9,759 nt of DNA from NCBI GenBank assembly GCA_020024475.1, contig JAHHTS010000083.1, forward strand, positions 1-9,759, in the 5' to 3' direction. The DNA comes from Oscillospiraceae bacterium (GTDB lineage Bacteria > Bacillota > Clostridia > Oscillospirales > Ruminococcaceae). The notes under the pieces were generated by a model. It worked only from the letters and a program-made list of their open reading frames with translations. It was not told where the DNA came from and made no database searches. The stretch's first letter is position 1, and the number at the start of each line of letters is the position of its first letter. This document shows positions 1 through 7,001 of the stretch, piece after piece. The position numbers and the translations under genes were made by a program.

Positions 1-51
1 TTTCGTTTTATACTTGTGCTGCTTGTGAGTTTCTCTTTTTCGTCTCTCGTA

Positions 52-80
52 TTATGTGCTTTCCTGAAAAATGTTGACTT
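52..80 (+). repeat. IS terminal inverted repeat, right end (IRR)
   Basis: This is the end of the IS downstream of orfB. It begins TTATGTGCTTTCCTG and continues to GTTGACTT. Aligned to the reverse complement of 1281-1308 it matches at 23 of 28 positions with one single-base gap, counted by eye. Confidence 0.75.
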
Positions 81-147
81 GATTAATAATTGATTTGTTA
101 TAATATTTTTTAGTTTCAAAATCAGCAAAAAACGTTCAATTACATTT

Positions 148-836
148 TTATGATTTTTCTTTTTTATTGATATACATACTTTGGAGAGTTAAAGTCGATG
201 GCAAGGAATGGTAGCCTCTTGTTGTATAGATATACACTTTCTCTTGCGCTTCCTGCTGGTCTACAAAATCCTCATCATTAAGCCATTCACGTTTTAATAT
301 GCCGTTTACTCGCTCGGCTATAGCATTATCATAAGGAGAGCCGTCCTGTGTCATACTAATCCCCTGATACAATGTCCGTAAAGGTCCTCCGCCTTCAAGG
401 GTGGAATGAGCATGCCATCCTATAATCCGCCGTGAATAGACATCCGTAATCAAAGACAGACAGATAAATCCGGAACGCGTTGTTACATAAGTGATATTAC
501 TTACCCATACCTGATTCGGGCGTGTCACTTCCATACCCTTTACCAGATTGGAATCTTGGAGATGCCAGCCTCTCGAATCCATTGTTACGGCACGGCTTTT
601 GACCGTTTCACCAACAAACCGCATTGTCGTAATATGCCATAAAGTTCATCTCGACCTATGCGTATCCCGTTTTCGTTTAACGGCTTCCAAAGTTTCAAAT
701 CACCCAAGCGGAGCATGTCATCTCGCATTTTCTCCATCAGGCTGACAAGGTGACATTCTCGTTCTAAGCGACTGTCTGGATGCTGACTGCGGTAATAGGC
801 TTATTTGCGATAAACGAATGAACGGCAAAGTATCAT
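148..836 (-). pseudogene. IS3-family transposase orfB (DDE integrase core), broken
   Basis: The original gene would start at ATG 836-834, overlapping the orfA stop by one base (TGATG). Its N-terminus reads MILCRSFVYRK, then meets an in-frame TAA at 803-801, then continues AYYRSQHPDSRLERECHLV, which is typical of IS3 orfB. A one-base loss near 600/601 shifts the frame between GLLVKR and KSRAVTMDSR. The catalytic core is also damaged. The first Asp (usual motif WVSDITYV) is Asn (codon 498-496), and the segment that should carry the second Asp (HSDRG-type motif) is missing at about 370, where PLRTL runs straight into YQGISMTQDGSP. The Glu of NAIAERVNG remains. The spacing suggests roughly 40-50 codons were lost, and the C-terminus (YTTRGYHSLPSTLT) is also shortened. 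The open part of the frame runs 624-148. This cannot be a working transposase. Confidence 0.9.
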
Positions 837-1264
837 CACTCTTTCTGATTTTCCTTTTCTTGTTCCCGATTCCTGACTTGCTCGGCGAATAGCGTCGCCG
901 CGAAGTTTTTTTTAAAATCTATGTTATAATGCTCCTTACCTAATTCTGCCAAAATCTCCCAAGCTCGGTTTATCCGATTTAAATCTGCTACTTACTGACG
1001 GAGACGTTCCAGCTCTTCATGTTCATTTGGGACCATATCATCATGCATTTTTAATACGTATAAAGGTATTCCTTTTTCCTGATTCAAACGAAAAACTTCG
1101 CTATGATATTTTTTTAGCCAAAGCGAAAAGGTGGTGGAAGTAATTCCATAACGGGATAAAACATCGTTGAAACTTAATTCCACATACATATGCAAACGAA
1201 CTGCCTCTAATTTTTCTTGAATACTATGACGACCCGTTACTACATTTCTCTTTCTTATTGACAT
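836..1264 (-). pseudogene. IS3-family orfA (helix-turn-helix, leucine-zipper protein), nonsense-interrupted
   Basis: The frame opens at ATG 1264 with MSIRKRNVVTGRHSIQEKLEAV. A helix-turn-helix region follows at about residues 14-55, including SFNDVLSRYGITSTTFSLWL. A TAA at 994-992 stops it after 90 residues. Beyond that stop the same frame stays open to a TGA at 838-836 and reads VADLNRINRAWEILAELGKE and then NIDFKKNFAATLFAEQ, the usual zipper-like C-terminal part of IS3 OrfA. The intact ancestor therefore had about 142 residues. OrfA normally binds the IS ends and regulates transposition, and by -1 frameshifting it supplies the N-terminus of the OrfAB transposase. The stop lies upstream of the frameshift site and so would prevent the fusion. 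Confidence 0.85.
883..911 (-). promoter_or_regulatory. Programmed -1 ribosomal frameshift signal of the IS
   Basis: On the minus strand the heptamer A AAA AAC lies at 911-905, in the orfA reading frame exactly as the X XXY YYZ rule requires. Four bases later a hairpin starts: CGGCGA (900-895), loop CGCTAT, TCGCCG (888-883), a perfect 6-bp GC-rich stem. CTT/AAG pairing around it (905-903 with 879-877) could extend it. The -1 frame is open from the heptamer into orfB, which would give an OrfAB fusion. This layout matches the known frameshift signals of IS3-family elements. Function is inferred, and it is now moot because of the upstream stop in orfA. Confidence 0.75.
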
Positions 1265-1280
1265 AACTTGATTAAGTTTA

Positions 1281-1308
1281 AAGTCGACTTATTTAGGATA
1301 GTACATAA
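1281..1308 (-). repeat. IS terminal inverted repeat, left end (IRL)
   Basis: This is the end of the IS upstream of orfA. On the minus strand it starts TTATGTACTATCC and ends in the palindrome AAGTCGACTT. It pairs with 52-80. The orfA start codon lies 17 bases inside it, a normal distance for an IS3 element. Confidence 0.75.
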
Positions 1309-1373
1309 ACTTATCTCAAAGATATCTATCGGATATCTTTATGATATCTTTGAGATATCTTTGAGATAACTTT
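1307..1373. repeat. Long imperfect inverted repeat (67-nt hairpin)
   Basis: AAACTTATCTCAAAGATATC (1307-1326) is the reverse complement of 1354-1373 except at one position (1310/1370). The same symmetry axis continues inward: GATATC at 1332-1337 pairs with GATATC at 1343-1348, leaving a TTTAT loop. The whole 67 nt can fold into one long stem with a single internal loop. It begins exactly at the IS boundary. There is no T-tract on the plus-strand side (GAGGGAGGG follows), so it is not a standard terminator. Its role is unknown. Confidence 0.75.
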
Positions 1374-1375
1374 GA
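1321..1375 (+). repeat. Five 11-bp tandem repeats, consensus GATATCTTTGA
   Basis: The units start at 1321, 1332, 1343, 1354 and 1365: GATATCTATCG, GATATCTTTAT, GATATCTTTGA, GATATCTTTGA and GATAACTTTGA. The period is constant at 11 bp, about one helical turn. The palindrome GATATC in each unit is what creates the overlapping hairpin. Such an array could bind a protein on one face of the helix, or it could simply be slippage-generated repeat DNA. Nothing else in the window matches it. Confidence 0.75.
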
Positions 1376-1377
1376 GA

Positions 1378-1397
1378 GGGAGGGAATATAGGGAGGG
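1378..1397 (+). other. G-quadruplex motif
   Basis: GGGAGGGAATATAGGGAGGG has four G3 tracts with loops of 1, 6 and 1 bases and fits the canonical G-quadruplex pattern. It stands out in strongly AT-rich intergenic DNA and sits a few bases after the hairpin and tandem repeats. It is about 320 bp upstream of the sigma factor gene. Folding in the cell is not shown by sequence alone. Confidence 0.6.
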
Positions 1398-1718
1398 ATA
1401 TAATTTATTTTAATGATATAAGTTGAAAAACACAATCGTTCAAATTACACTTCTAGTACTATATCAACGTAAGTTCGATGAATTTAGAACAAGACTAGCT
1501 GTGTGTCGATCGTTCTCGTAACATTGATACACGGCTTTTGGGGAAGCAGCAATACGAGGCGATTGCATTCAAGAGATTAATAATAAAATTATCAAAGATT
1601 CGGTTAAAAAAGATGTTTCGATTTTTTTAGAGATTTAAAGTAAATCAATAATATATATTAATTTTATATCGTCAATTAATCTTTTTAGTACATTTACTCG
1701 TTTTTATAAATTATCTAA
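1398..1718. other. Intergenic region upstream of the sigma factor; possible decayed coding scrap
   Basis: No intact gene is visible. About 1430-1510 and 1540-1640 are somewhat less AT-rich than their surroundings and read as short protein-like stretches in more than one plus frame. An example is AFGEAAIRGDCIQEINNK, running to a TAA near 1638. Stops interrupt them and I recognise no family, so they may be remnants of a lost gene or chance. The last 80 bases are very AT-rich and should contain the sigma factor promoter. The nearest thing to the Bacteroidetes -7 element TAnnTTTG is TACATTTA at 1689-1696, one base off, with no good -33 partner. Confidence 0.4.
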
Positions 1719-2330
1719 ATGCTTGGTATAAGAAAAAAATCAAAACAATCTCAAGATATAGATTTATTTGAAAATCTATATCAACATTATTATGCCAAGA
1801 CTTTATATTTTGCCAAACAATATTTATCTAATCAAGATGAAGCAGAAGAAGTTGCTCAAGAAACATTCATAACGCTATGGCAACAACGTGGAAACATAAA
1901 GAAAGAGCTTAGTGTACAATCTTTTATCCTGACTATAGCTAAAAATAAGTGTCTTAATATTCTAAGGAAACGAATTATCGGACGAAAATATTATGACGAT
2001 GTGAGCTTGCGTGAAACCGCTGCCAATATATCCGCATTGAGTGATGAAAGTATTGAACAAATACATTTCACTGAATTACAGCAACTTATACAGGAGGCAT
2101 TCAATGAATTACCATCAAAGACACAAATGGTTTATCAAATGAACAGAGATCAACAGATGACCTATGAGGAAATAGCCCAAATTCTTCAGGTCTCTATAAA
2201 AACAATTGAATATCATATGACAAAAGCATTAGCCCATTTCCGCTACCGCCTAAAAGATTATTTACCGATTTCAATTTTATACCTAATGTACTTATTGTCA
2301 GATGAACTAATTGATTGTACTTTATTTTAG
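1719..2330 (+). CDS. ECF RNA polymerase sigma-70 factor (Bacteroidetes FecI/RpoE-like)
   Basis: This is a sigma factor of the extracytoplasmic-function class, 203 residues, normal for the Bacteroides expansion family. Sigma region 2 covers about residues 15-83 (core recognition and -10 melting; DLFENLYQHYYAKTLYFA and EAEEVAQETFITLW are typical). Sigma region 4 covers about 125-177 (-35 recognition; FNELPSKTQMVYQM, then the helix-turn-helix TYEEIAQILQVSIKTIEYHM). The C-terminus ends in a short hydrophobic tail (182-194), which I believe is frequent in this family. The ATG at 1719 has no Shine-Dalgarno, as is usual in Bacteroidetes, and no better upstream start exists. A fecR-like gene follows after 42 nt, so the two are probably co-transcribed and this protein is presumably held by that anti-sigma factor. 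Its likely target is the susC promoter and perhaps its own. The exact target sequence is unknown. Confidence 0.93.
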   Translation: MLGIRKKSKQSQDIDLFENLYQHYYAKTLYFAKQYLSNQDEAEEVAQETFITLWQQRGNIKKELSVQSFILTIAKNKCLNILRKRIIGRKYYDDVSLRETAANISALSDESIEQIHFTELQQLIQEAFNELPSKTQMVYQMNRDQQMTYEEIAQILQVSIKTIEYHMTKALAHFRYRLKDYLPISILYLMYLLSDELIDCTLF

Positions 2331-2372
2331 GGTAATATCATCAATAAGTGTATACAATATATATAAACAACT

Positions 2373-3359
2373 ATGATGAACGAACATAAATTAATCAAAT
2401 ATATAAGTGGTCAAGCGACTCTCACGGAGAAAGAGGAAGTATTGAATTGGATTGAAAAAAATCAAGAAAACCAAGAAAAATACAATCGCTTGAAAAATTT
2501 ATGGGTTCTAAGCACTCTACCACAACAAAAAATTTCTGCAAAAGAAGCAAGGCAATTTGTACAAACAATATATCGTAAACGTAAAATTTCACCGATTATC
2601 TGGATTGCAGCTTCTGTGTTATTACTTGTTAGTTTCACCGCATGGAATAAAATAAATACCTATAAATCGGAAATTACATTTTTAAAAAGTCAGAAAACAA
2701 CCCAATTAAGCTATCATACAGATAAAGGAGTAAAAGGTAAAATCACCCTGCCTGACGGTAGTATAGTATGGCTGAATTCCGACAGTGAAATAAAGTATCC
2801 CAGTATATTTTCAGGTGATTTTCGTAAAATAACGTTCTCAGGGGAAGGTTTTTTCAATATTATGCCCAATCCGGACAGACCTATGGTTATACAATTAGAA
2901 AACAATTTGCAAGTGATTGTCAAAGGAACAACATTTAATCTGTCTTCATATAAAAATGATGATAATATATCAGCGCTGTTGTTATCTGGAAACATCAGCC
3001 TAAGAAGAATTCACAACAATAAGCAAGAAGAAATTACAATCAAACCTAATCAACGAATAGAAATACCGAAAGAAGAAAAACAGATTGCAATAGTGAATAC
3101 TCCGTCGACAACTTTCCCGATCTTAGGTTGGAAAGAAGGTTGGCTGATATTTGATGAAACACCTATTAATGAAGTACTTAAAAAATTAGAACGATGGCAT
3201 GGCATTTCGTTCAAGGTGGAAGATCAGGACATTTTAAAACAAAAGTTTACGGCCAAATTTCATGAGGAATCTATATCACAAATATTAGATATGATGACAA
3301 ATATCGCTTTATTACGCTATAAAATACAAAATAATACAGTCGTTTTATACAAGTATTAA
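2373..3359 (+). CDS. FecR-like anti-sigma factor (inner-membrane signal transducer)
   Basis: The 328 residues fit a FecR-type single-pass protein. Residues 1-70 are cytoplasmic and contain the anti-sigma segment (LIKYISGQATLTEKEEVLNW). Residues about 73-91 form one membrane helix (ISPIIWIAASVLLLVSFTAW), preceded by the basic RKRK. Residues about 113-210 are the periplasmic FecR domain (GKITLPDGSIVWLNSDSEI, FSGEGFFNI, VKGTTFNL). Residues about 252-328 are the C-terminal DUF4974-type domain (GWKEGWLIFDETPINEVLKK and the following repeat), whose fold resembles the STN domain of TonB receptors. It would relay the occupied state of the SusC next door to the sigma factor. The gene follows the sigma gene by 42 nt and ends just before a strong terminator. 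The start could also be the second Met (2376). Confidence 0.93.
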   Translation: MMNEHKLIKYISGQATLTEKEEVLNWIEKNQENQEKYNRLKNLWVLSTLPQQKISAKEARQFVQTIYRKRKISPIIWIAASVLLLVSFTAWNKINTYKSEITFLKSQKTTQLSYHTDKGVKGKITLPDGSIVWLNSDSEIKYPSIFSGDFRKITFSGEGFFNIMPNPDRPMVIQLENNLQVIVKGTTFNLSSYKNDDNISALLLSGNISLRRIHNNKQEEITIKPNQRIEIPKEEKQIAIVNTPSTTFPILGWKEGWLIFDETPINEVLKKLERWHGISFKVEDQDILKQKFTAKFHEESISQILDMMTNIALLRYKIQNNTVVLYKY

Positions 3360-3377
3360 GTTTATGTTTATTTCCTG

Positions 3378-3413
3378 AAAATGCAGATATCGTTTTAGGG
3401 TATCTGCATTTTT
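3378..3413 (+). terminator. Rho-independent terminator after the fecR-like gene
   Basis: AAAATGCAGATA (3378-3389) and TATCTGCATTTT (3401-3412) form a perfect 12-bp stem with an 11-nt loop, and one further T follows. The stem starts 18 nt after the anti-sigma stop codon. The A-run before it and T-run after it make it usable from either strand. It separates the sigma/anti-sigma transcript from susC, which begins 43 nt downstream. Confidence 0.8.
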
Positions 3414-3455
3414 GTGTGTATAATGTATGTATTATTTAATTAACGGCTATCTTAT

Positions 3456-6400
3456 ATGAAAAATCCAATTACCCAAAGTCTTTATCCCAGAAGATTTATG
3501 CTGCTGTTAGTGTTCATATTAACACTAAGCAATGGTTTGTATGCACAAACAAGCATGATTACCATTCATGCTAAAAACCAATCTTTAAAGGAGGTTTTAA
3601 ATGAATTAGAACACCAAAGCAAACATTCTTTCATTTATTCTTCCAGCACCATTAATATCAATCAAAAAATTAATTTGGATTGTGATCAAACTACATTACA
3701 AAAAGTTTTAGAACAACTGGCTGCAATAACAAATATTTGTTTCTCTATAAATCATAAACAGATTATGCTATCGCCTGCCAATAAAAAGATAAACGTTATT
3801 TCTGAAACGCCCCAAGCAACACCTACTCCAGCCGGACAACTGATCAAAGGTTCAGTAAAAGACGAAAACGGAGAACCGATTATAGGTGCTAGTGTATATT
3901 TCAAAGGGACATCAATAGGTGTCGCAACTGATTTGGATGGTAATTTTACATTGAAAACTACTGCACCAGACCAAATTTTAGTAGCATCATTTGTAGGATG
4001 TAATAATGAAGAAAAGAAAATATTACCTAATCAAGATATCTATAACTTTATTCTTAAGTCTGAATCTAAAATGATTGAAGAAGTTATTATTACTGGTTAT
4101 CAGACTATATCTAAAGAACGTGCAACTGGTTCATTTGCCATCGTATCGCCCCAGGATATGAAAGGGAAATTGCAGACAAATATCATGGAACGCTTGGAAG
4201 GACAAGTTGCCGGTTTAACATCACACCGAGGAGATGTACAAATACGCGGCATATCCACATTAAATGGAAATAAAGCCCCTCTTTACGTTGTTGATGGAAT
4301 CCCATTCGAAGGAGAATCGGAAGTTTCTGGCAGGCAAACAAGTCCATTGGATGTACTTAATCCAGCCGACATTGTAAACATTACAATCTTAAAAGATGCG
4401 ACTGCTGCTTCTATATATGGAGCACGTTCAGCCAATGGTGTTATTGTCATCACTACACGCAACGGTTCGACCGGACCTGCGCGTGTCAATTATAATGGTA
4501 GTATCAAGTTACAAGGTCTACCCGATAGAAATTATTCTAACAAAATGTCAAGTTCTGAATTGGTAGATTTTCAAAAAATGTTAATGAAAACTTTCCCTAA
4601 TATCAATCGATATGAGGAGAGACGCTTCCAAAATGACGTCCAATTACTATTAATGGATTACAGAGACGGTAAAATGTCTGAGGAAGAATTGGAGGTTAAA
4701 TTGAAACCTTATCGAGAACATGACAGATATGACCAAGTCGTGAAAGAATTTTTGCGCAAAAGAGAAATCACTCATCAACATAACCTCTCATTCAATGGAG
4801 GATCTGAAGTATATAAATACAATTTTTCAGTCAACTATACAGGAACCGCACCATATGAAAAAGAACAAATCAAAAGGCGTATCGGTTTTAATATCAAGAA
4901 TACGTTCAATTTTTATGAATGGCTTGCTTTAGATGCCGGTATTATCGGTAGTAATACCTCGGAAGATTATGATAACGGAGTATTGGGAATGGATTTGTTG
5001 GATACCGGAACATCCTCTTATTACATGCTTAGGGATGACGAGGGAAATCCTCTGCCGATGTACAAGGATAAATCACAATATGAGATCGATCGTTTGAAAA
5101 CAATCGGTCTGATGGATGAAACGTACATCCCTGTCAACGAAATGAATACACGCCATTATTCAGCAAAAAGCAGATATTTAAATCTGAATTTTGGTGCAAC
5201 TATCAAAATCATTGATGGATTGAGTGTCAATTTACGTTATCAGACTGAAAATACAACCGGTTATACAAAACAATACGACACAAAAAATGCGTTGGATGTA
5301 AAAACAATGATCAATGATGCGGCGGTATTAAACAACGATCAAACATTGAAATACAATATACCAGTAGGTGGACAAATTCTACAAACCAACCGAGACGACC
5401 ATTCTTATACGTTGCGTGCGCAAGTCAACTATGATAAGCTTTTCAATGACAACCATGATTTACAAATATTAGCAGGTGCTGAACGCAGAAAAGTTGTTAC
5501 GTCATCAAATGGTTTCTACCGTTTGGGTTATGATGACAATAGTCTTGTGTATAGTGAAATAGATGCTTTAGCTCTTAATCAAATGTTAAGAAATACACAA
5601 TCACTCTATGGTACATTTTCATTCAATAACATGACACCTAAATTCAGCTATGTGGACAATCGTTACGTTTCTTTCTATGGGAATGCATCATATACCTATA
5701 AGCAACGTTTGACAGTTAATGGAAGTATTCGCATAGACCAGTCTAATCTTTTCGGTACAGATCCGAAATATCAATATAAACCTTTATGGTCGGTAGGTGC
5801 TCATTATGTATTATTTGAAAATCAAAATAATTGGCTTGATCGTTTCGTTATAAGAGCTACTTATGGTATCAATGGTAATATTTCCAAAGAAAATGGTCCC
5901 TACCTTATTGCTGCTGCAGATAGAAACAACTACCACACCAACGAAAATGCTTTTTACATAAAGAGTCCCGCAAATCCATCACTACGATGGGAGAAAACAA
6001 AAGTTACCAATATTGCTATAGACTTCAATCTATTCCAACAGCGTTTGAATGGTTCATTAGAATTTTACAATAAAAAAAGTACTGACCTGCTAGGCGATTT
6101 CTCTACTGATCCTACTTTAGGTTGGACTTCTCTTTTAATGAATTTTGCGAGTTTATACAATCGAGGGATTGAGCTCTCTCTGAGTAGTGAAAATATCAAT
6201 GTAAACGGTTTTAAATGGACATCTAATCTCATTTTCGGATGGAATAAAAGTGAAATCATTGATGTAGAAAACTCTGATGAATCAGCATACAGCTATTATA
6301 GCAAATTAAATACCCGAAAAGGTTATGCCATGAATTCATTATTCAGTGTACGTTATGCAGGATTGGATGAAAACGGGACACCAACAGCCTATAAAAAAGA

Positions 6401-6989
6401 TGGAAGTATTGTCAAATCTGCCGACCTGTTAACAAGGGAAGATCTTGTTTATTCAGGAACATATGATCCTCGATTTAATGCATCATTTACAAATAGATTC
6501 AGCTATAAAGGATTTGATTTATCATTTATGTTCGTATATGCAGGAGGGCATGTCATGAGAGATGTTAAAGCAGGAATGCTTATCGCACAACATCCAATTT
6601 ACAGGACTAGCAATGCAGATCGTGATTTAATGAATTATTGGAAAGGATCTGAAAATAATAACGATCCAAATATAAATCCTGCCTTTGTGTTTCAGAATCA
6701 GGCAAATGTAAAAGCAAAAGATTTATGGAGTGCTGCCGACAAACATGTAAAAAAGGGAGATTACATAAAATTACGTGATATTACTCTCAGCTACTCAATA
6801 CCTTCGCATTTATTAAAGAAATACATGATTCAAGGGATACATTTAAATGTACAGGTTCAGAATATTTGGTGGTGGGCTGCCAATGGCAGAGATCTTGATC
6901 CTGAAGTATGGGATGGAAGTTCTCTTACACCTTCACGCGGAATACATTATCCAGCAAATATAACTTTTGGTTTATCACTTAATTTTTAA
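3456..6989 (+). CDS. SusC/RagA-type TonB-dependent outer-membrane transporter with STN signalling domain
   Basis: This is an outer-membrane nutrient importer of 1177 residues, at the long end because of its extra N-terminal domain. A signal peptide spans about residues 1-30 (RRFMLLLVFILTLSNGLYA, cleavage before Q31). An STN domain covers about 33-107 (NQSLKEVLNELEHQSKHSFI). A carboxypeptidase-regulatory-like Ig fold covers about 130-205 (GSVKDENGEPIIGASVYFKG). Around 207-214 is a TonB-box-like stretch (IEEVIITG). The plug (about 215-337) carries the SusC signatures PLYVVDGIPFE and ILKDATAASIYGARSANGVI. The rest is the barrel, ending in the typical DPEV region and a terminal Phe (GLSLNF). The STN domain is what distinguishes receptors that signal through FecR/ECF pairs, fitting the two genes upstream. 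SusD follows after 12 nt. The frame is intact. Substrate is unknown: SusC sequence alone does not reveal it. Confidence 0.95.
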   Translation: MKNPITQSLYPRRFMLLLVFILTLSNGLYAQTSMITIHAKNQSLKEVLNELEHQSKHSFIYSSSTININQKINLDCDQTTLQKVLEQLAAITNICFSINHKQIMLSPANKKINVISETPQATPTPAGQLIKGSVKDENGEPIIGASVYFKGTSIGVATDLDGNFTLKTTAPDQILVASFVGCNNEEKKILPNQDIYNFILKSESKMIEEVIITGYQTISKERATGSFAIVSPQDMKGKLQTNIMERLEGQVAGLTSHRGDVQIRGISTLNGNKAPLYVVDGIPFEGESEVSGRQTSPLDVLNPADIVNITILKDATAASIYGARSANGVIVITTRNGSTGPARVNYNGSIKLQGLPDRNYSNKMSSSELVDFQKMLMKTFPNINRYEERRFQNDVQLLLMDYRDGKMSEEELEVKLKPYREHDRYDQVVKEFLRKREITHQHNLSFNGGSEVYKYNFSVNYTGTAPYEKEQIKRRIGFNIKNTFNFYEWLALDAGIIGSNTSEDYDNGVLGMDLLDTGTSSYYMLRDDEGNPLPMYKDKSQYEIDRLKTIGLMDETYIPVNEMNTRHYSAKSRYLNLNFGATIKIIDGLSVNLRYQTENTTGYTKQYDTKNALDVKTMINDAAVLNNDQTLKYNIPVGGQILQTNRDDHSYTLRAQVNYDKLFNDNHDLQILAGAERRKVVTSSNGFYRLGYDDNSLVYSEIDALALNQMLRNTQSLYGTFSFNNMTPKFSYVDNRYVSFYGNASYTYKQRLTVNGSIRIDQSNLFGTDPKYQYKPLWSVGAHYVLFENQNNWLDRFVIRATYGINGNISKENGPYLIAAADRNNYHTNENAFYIKSPANPSLRWEKTKVTNIAIDFNLFQQRLNGSLEFYNKKSTDLLGDFSTDPTLGWTSLLMNFASLYNRGIELSLSSENINVNGFKWTSNLIFGWNKSEIIDVENSDESAYSYYSKLNTRKGYAMNSLFSVRYAGLDENGTPTAYKKDGSIVKSADLLTREDLVYSGTYDPRFNASFTNRFSYKGFDLSFMFVYAGGHVMRDVKAGMLIAQHPIYRTSNADRDLMNYWKGSENNNDPNINPAFVFQNQANVKAKDLWSAADKHVKKGDYIKLRDITLSYSIPSHLLKKYMIQGIHLNVQVQNIWWWAANGRDLDPEVWDGSSLTPSRGIHYPANITFGLSLNF

Positions 6990-7001
6990 ATAATATCCAA
7001 T

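Larger units (their letters stand above)
52..1308 (-). mobile_element. Degenerate IS3-family insertion sequence
   Basis: This is a relic IS of about 1.25 kb, a normal size for IS3, with orfA and orfB on the minus strand. The boundaries come from an imperfect terminal inverted repeat (52-80 against 1281-1308). Inside it the ends read TG...CA at 55-56 and 1304-1305, as is common in IS3 elements, so the true ends may be 55 and 1305. I see no convincing target-site duplication: the left flank is ATTA and the right flank is TAAA. Both reading frames are broken, so the element cannot make its own transposase, although its ends could still be recognised by a related intact copy. Bases 1-51 to its left hold nothing I can assign. 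Family assignment rests on the orfA helix-turn-helix, the orfB DDE-type core (WVSNITYV, NAIAERVNGILK) and the frameshift signal. The specific IS name is not recognised. Confidence 0.85.

Noticed and set aside
74..104. TTGACT...TATAAT promoter near the IS end
   Set aside because: The spacing is 19 bp, the -35 half is part of the terminal repeat, and Bacteroidetes do not use this consensus as their main promoter.
548..745. Plus-strand open frame over the orfB relic
   Set aside because: It lies antisense to clear transposase coding sequence and its translation resembles no protein.
1321..1375. CRISPR array
   Set aside because: The units are 11 bp, directly adjacent and have no spacers; no cas genes are present.
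1689..1696. Bacteroidetes -7 promoter element before the sigma gene
   Set aside because: TACATTTA misses the consensus G and no convincing TTTG -33 box sits at the right distance; too weak to annotate.
2714..2995. Minus-strand open frame inside the anti-sigma gene
   Set aside because: Shadow of the FecR domain coding strand; no independent family features.
4283..4489. Minus-strand open frame inside susC; similar ones at 6065-6259 (susC) and 7897-8103 (susD), and a plus-strand one at 7201-7449 (susD)
   Set aside because: All overlap intact, strongly recognisable genes and have composition typical of shadow frames.
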